Notes under the pieces: model-generated
What the model was told of the DNA's origin: nothing
Seen by the model: only the letters and a program-made list of their open reading frames with translations
Database searches by the model: none
Position numbers and translations under genes: made by a program
Assembly (NCBI GenBank): GCA_001599975.1
Contig: BCIO01000003.1
Location: 744,001 to 808,000, forward strand
From: Cystobasidiopsis lactophilus
Lineage: Eukaryota > Basidiomycota > Agaricostilbomycetes > Agaricostilbales > Chionosphaeraceae
DNA: 64,000 bases
Direction of reading: 5' to 3'
Shown here: piece by piece, positions 62,558-64,000 of the stretch
Position numbering within the stretch: the stretch's first letter is position 1
Layout: the number at the start of each line of letters is the position of its first letter

Positions 62558-64000
62558 CTACGCTTGCGCCGACTCGGCGTGAAGGGACAGGTCGTAGACG
62601 CTCCAATAAAGGCCTGGCAGAGCCTGTGTCGCTACCAGTCGAATTTGGTGCCACCCCATGCCGCTTTCGCCAAACTGGCTCGAGATAGTGATAGAGCATT
62701 GGGCCAGTCGCCCATGCTTTCTAAGCCATTCATGACTGTTCTGGCGCTGGGAAGAGTCGGCCTTGTCGTCCAGAGAGGGCCGTTGGATCGGGTGAAGAGG
62801 GTGCTTGGTGGTGCGGCATGCGAAACCTGCACCGGTGGGTTCAAGCTTCGCAGGGAGCTTAAGGGCGTGACCTTCAGCGCGGCGTACAGAAAGAGTGTGG
62901 CCTGGACGTACCCATTCGCCTTCCAGGCCAACCTCAAGTCGCAGGGCAGACGTGATGGCATGCTCGTCCTCGAGTGCAATCGAAAGGTGAACTGCCGATG
63001 TCAAGGTCGTGTCGAGACTGGACAGTAGGCGTATGCCGATGTAATCTTTAGCTTGAATTGCTGGGAAACTTCATTGTGAGTGCGGAGGCAAAATCGTTGC
63101 AGAAAGATCGACTCACCGCGCAACGATCGCCAAGCCGTGGCGTGGTTGCCGTCCACAGCAGCGCCATACGAGTGCTCGATGGCAAAGTCCTCCGCTCCGC
63201 GGGCGGCCGCCGACGCTTTACTGCTGGCCTCGTCCCCCGACTGCTTCGCGCCAATGTGACCCTGCGTCGCCTCCCACCTTCGCAAGTTCGGCATGCTATT
63301 ATGTGGATAGGTCGCAGGCATTGGAAGCGTTTCTACGTTGGTGATGAACAGCATTTGACCGGAAACATCGACAGCTCGGACATCGGAGCGGCGGTATTCG
63401 AAGTTTCGGCGTGGTCGCTTGGGCTTGATCTGCTCGACCAGCGCGTTGAGGGCTCTGTCGATGTGCTTCTTGTTTCTCTCCAGCCCATCCGGTCCATCAC
63501 TGAAGCCATCGTCGGTCAGAAGGGAGACCAGACGGGTTTCGAGCACCAGAGGCGGTTGGTTGAGGAGCACCCCGTAATAGGTGTCAAGCAGCGCGTAGTC
63601 TTCCTCCCCAAGGGTCGAGTTTCGAGCAGATAGTGTCGATAGGACTTCAATGGTCGACTTTCGACTGACAAAGGAGCCGAAGCCCAGCCACGCAAAGCAT
63701 GAGTGCAAGTCGATCTGCTTGTCTATTGCGCCACTTTTCAGCCACCACTCCTGTGACGCCTCAAAGAAGAGCATACTGATGAAGCACCATTCCAAGTTGG
63801 CCAAAGCAGTCATGTCAGTCGGAGCTGCGGCCGTCATCCGGAGCGTTGGGTCGGCCTTATAGAGGCTGTAGAGCGCCTGCACACCGTAAAAGACATATTC
63901 CTGTAGCAAAATCATTCAGAAAAGTTCAAAGTCAGAGGGGCAAGAGACCTACATCGTCGAGATGGAGGCAGTGTTCAGTATCTGTGGCCGCGCACGCCAA
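62558..64000 (-). CDS. F5/8 type C (discoidin-like) domain protein, 3' part
   Basis: Runs off the right edge, so the N-terminus is missing. The window holds YVFYGVQALYSLYKADP, ALANLEWCFISMLFFEASQ, DLHSCFAWLGFGSFVSRKS, YGVLLNQPPLVLETRLVSLL, DGFSDGPDGLERNKKHIDRAL and LFITNVETLPMPATYPHNS. A discoidin-like block, AIEHSYGAAVDGNHATAWRS with LRGESIFLQRF, follows. After an uncertain intron near 63015-63040 come LRLEVGLEGEW, SITISSQFGESGMGWHQIRLV and the C-terminus VYDLSLHAESAQA at 62558. The AxDGNxATAWRS block is typical of carbohydrate-binding F5/8 domains. The upstream part looks like a secretory-pathway protein, perhaps glycosyltransferase-like, but I do not recognise the family. Confidence 0.65.

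Noticed and set aside
1-64000. A biosynthetic gene cluster around the P450s, SDRs and BVMO
   Set aside because: No polyketide synthase, NRPS, terpene synthase or cluster regulator is present, and housekeeping genes are interspersed.

Overview
The window looks like nuclear DNA of a basidiomycete fungus, probably a yeast-like or smut-like one. Genes are dense, coding sequence is GC-rich, and nearly every gene is cut by many 45-70 nt GT-AG introns. Gene content is eukaryotic and fungal: condensin, NatC, Nup96, eEF1B-alpha, cytochromes P450, a FEX fluoride exporter and a Zrg17-type zinc transporter. I see no virus-like element, no rRNA or tRNA gene and no CRISPR array. The genus cannot be fixed from sequence alone.

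Layout. 0-4.4 kb, minus strand: the 5' part of a secreted sulfatase and two tandem paralogous short-chain dehydrogenases. 5.5-11.7 kb: NatC acetyltransferase NAA30 (+) converging on condensin subunit CND1 (-). 12-15.3 kb: an unknown protein, a small hydrophilic protein and a metallo-beta-lactamase-fold protein. 15.9-21 kb: a P450 and two poorly resolved Pro-rich proteins, one with a tandem exon duplication. 21-30.4 kb, plus strand: CDF zinc transporter, ABC-F ATPase, unknown protein and fluoride exporter. 31-34 kb, minus strand: eEF1B-alpha, with a U18-like snoRNA in its first intron, and a 2-hydroxyacid dehydrogenase. 34.3-38.7 kb, minus strand: two related kinase-fold genes, one of them a likely pseudokinase. 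39.5-45.3 kb: a third dehydrogenase, a PHAF1 homologue and a stand-alone NUP96. 45.9-54 kb: an F-box/LRR-like gene, two paralogous P450s (the second broken by one in-frame TGA) and, between them, a chimeric gene joining a bacterial/phage-type domain to an F-box-like segment and a CxxC pair. 54.3-59.4 kb: dienoyl-CoA isomerase, SIS-domain sugar-phosphate isomerase, a disordered KEN-box protein and a small six-cysteine secreted protein. 60-64 kb, minus strand: a Baeyer-Villiger-type monooxygenase and a partial F5/8-type-C protein running off the right end.

There is no clear pathway cluster. Housekeeping genes (NAA30, CND1, NUP96, TEF5, ABC-F, CDF) alternate with oxidative genes (three P450s, three SDRs, BVMO, 2-hydroxyacid dehydrogenase, ECH1). 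The last group could serve xenobiotic or lipid catabolism, but that is inference. The most unusual observations are the U18-like snoRNA in the eEF1B intron, the chimeric gene at 50.2-51.2 kb with an 8-nt exon, the 272-bp perfectly identical tract shared by two otherwise diverged P450s, and the kinase/pseudokinase pair.

Splice sites were read by eye from GT/AG, frame and family homology. CDS coordinates are start-to-stop genomic spans including introns.
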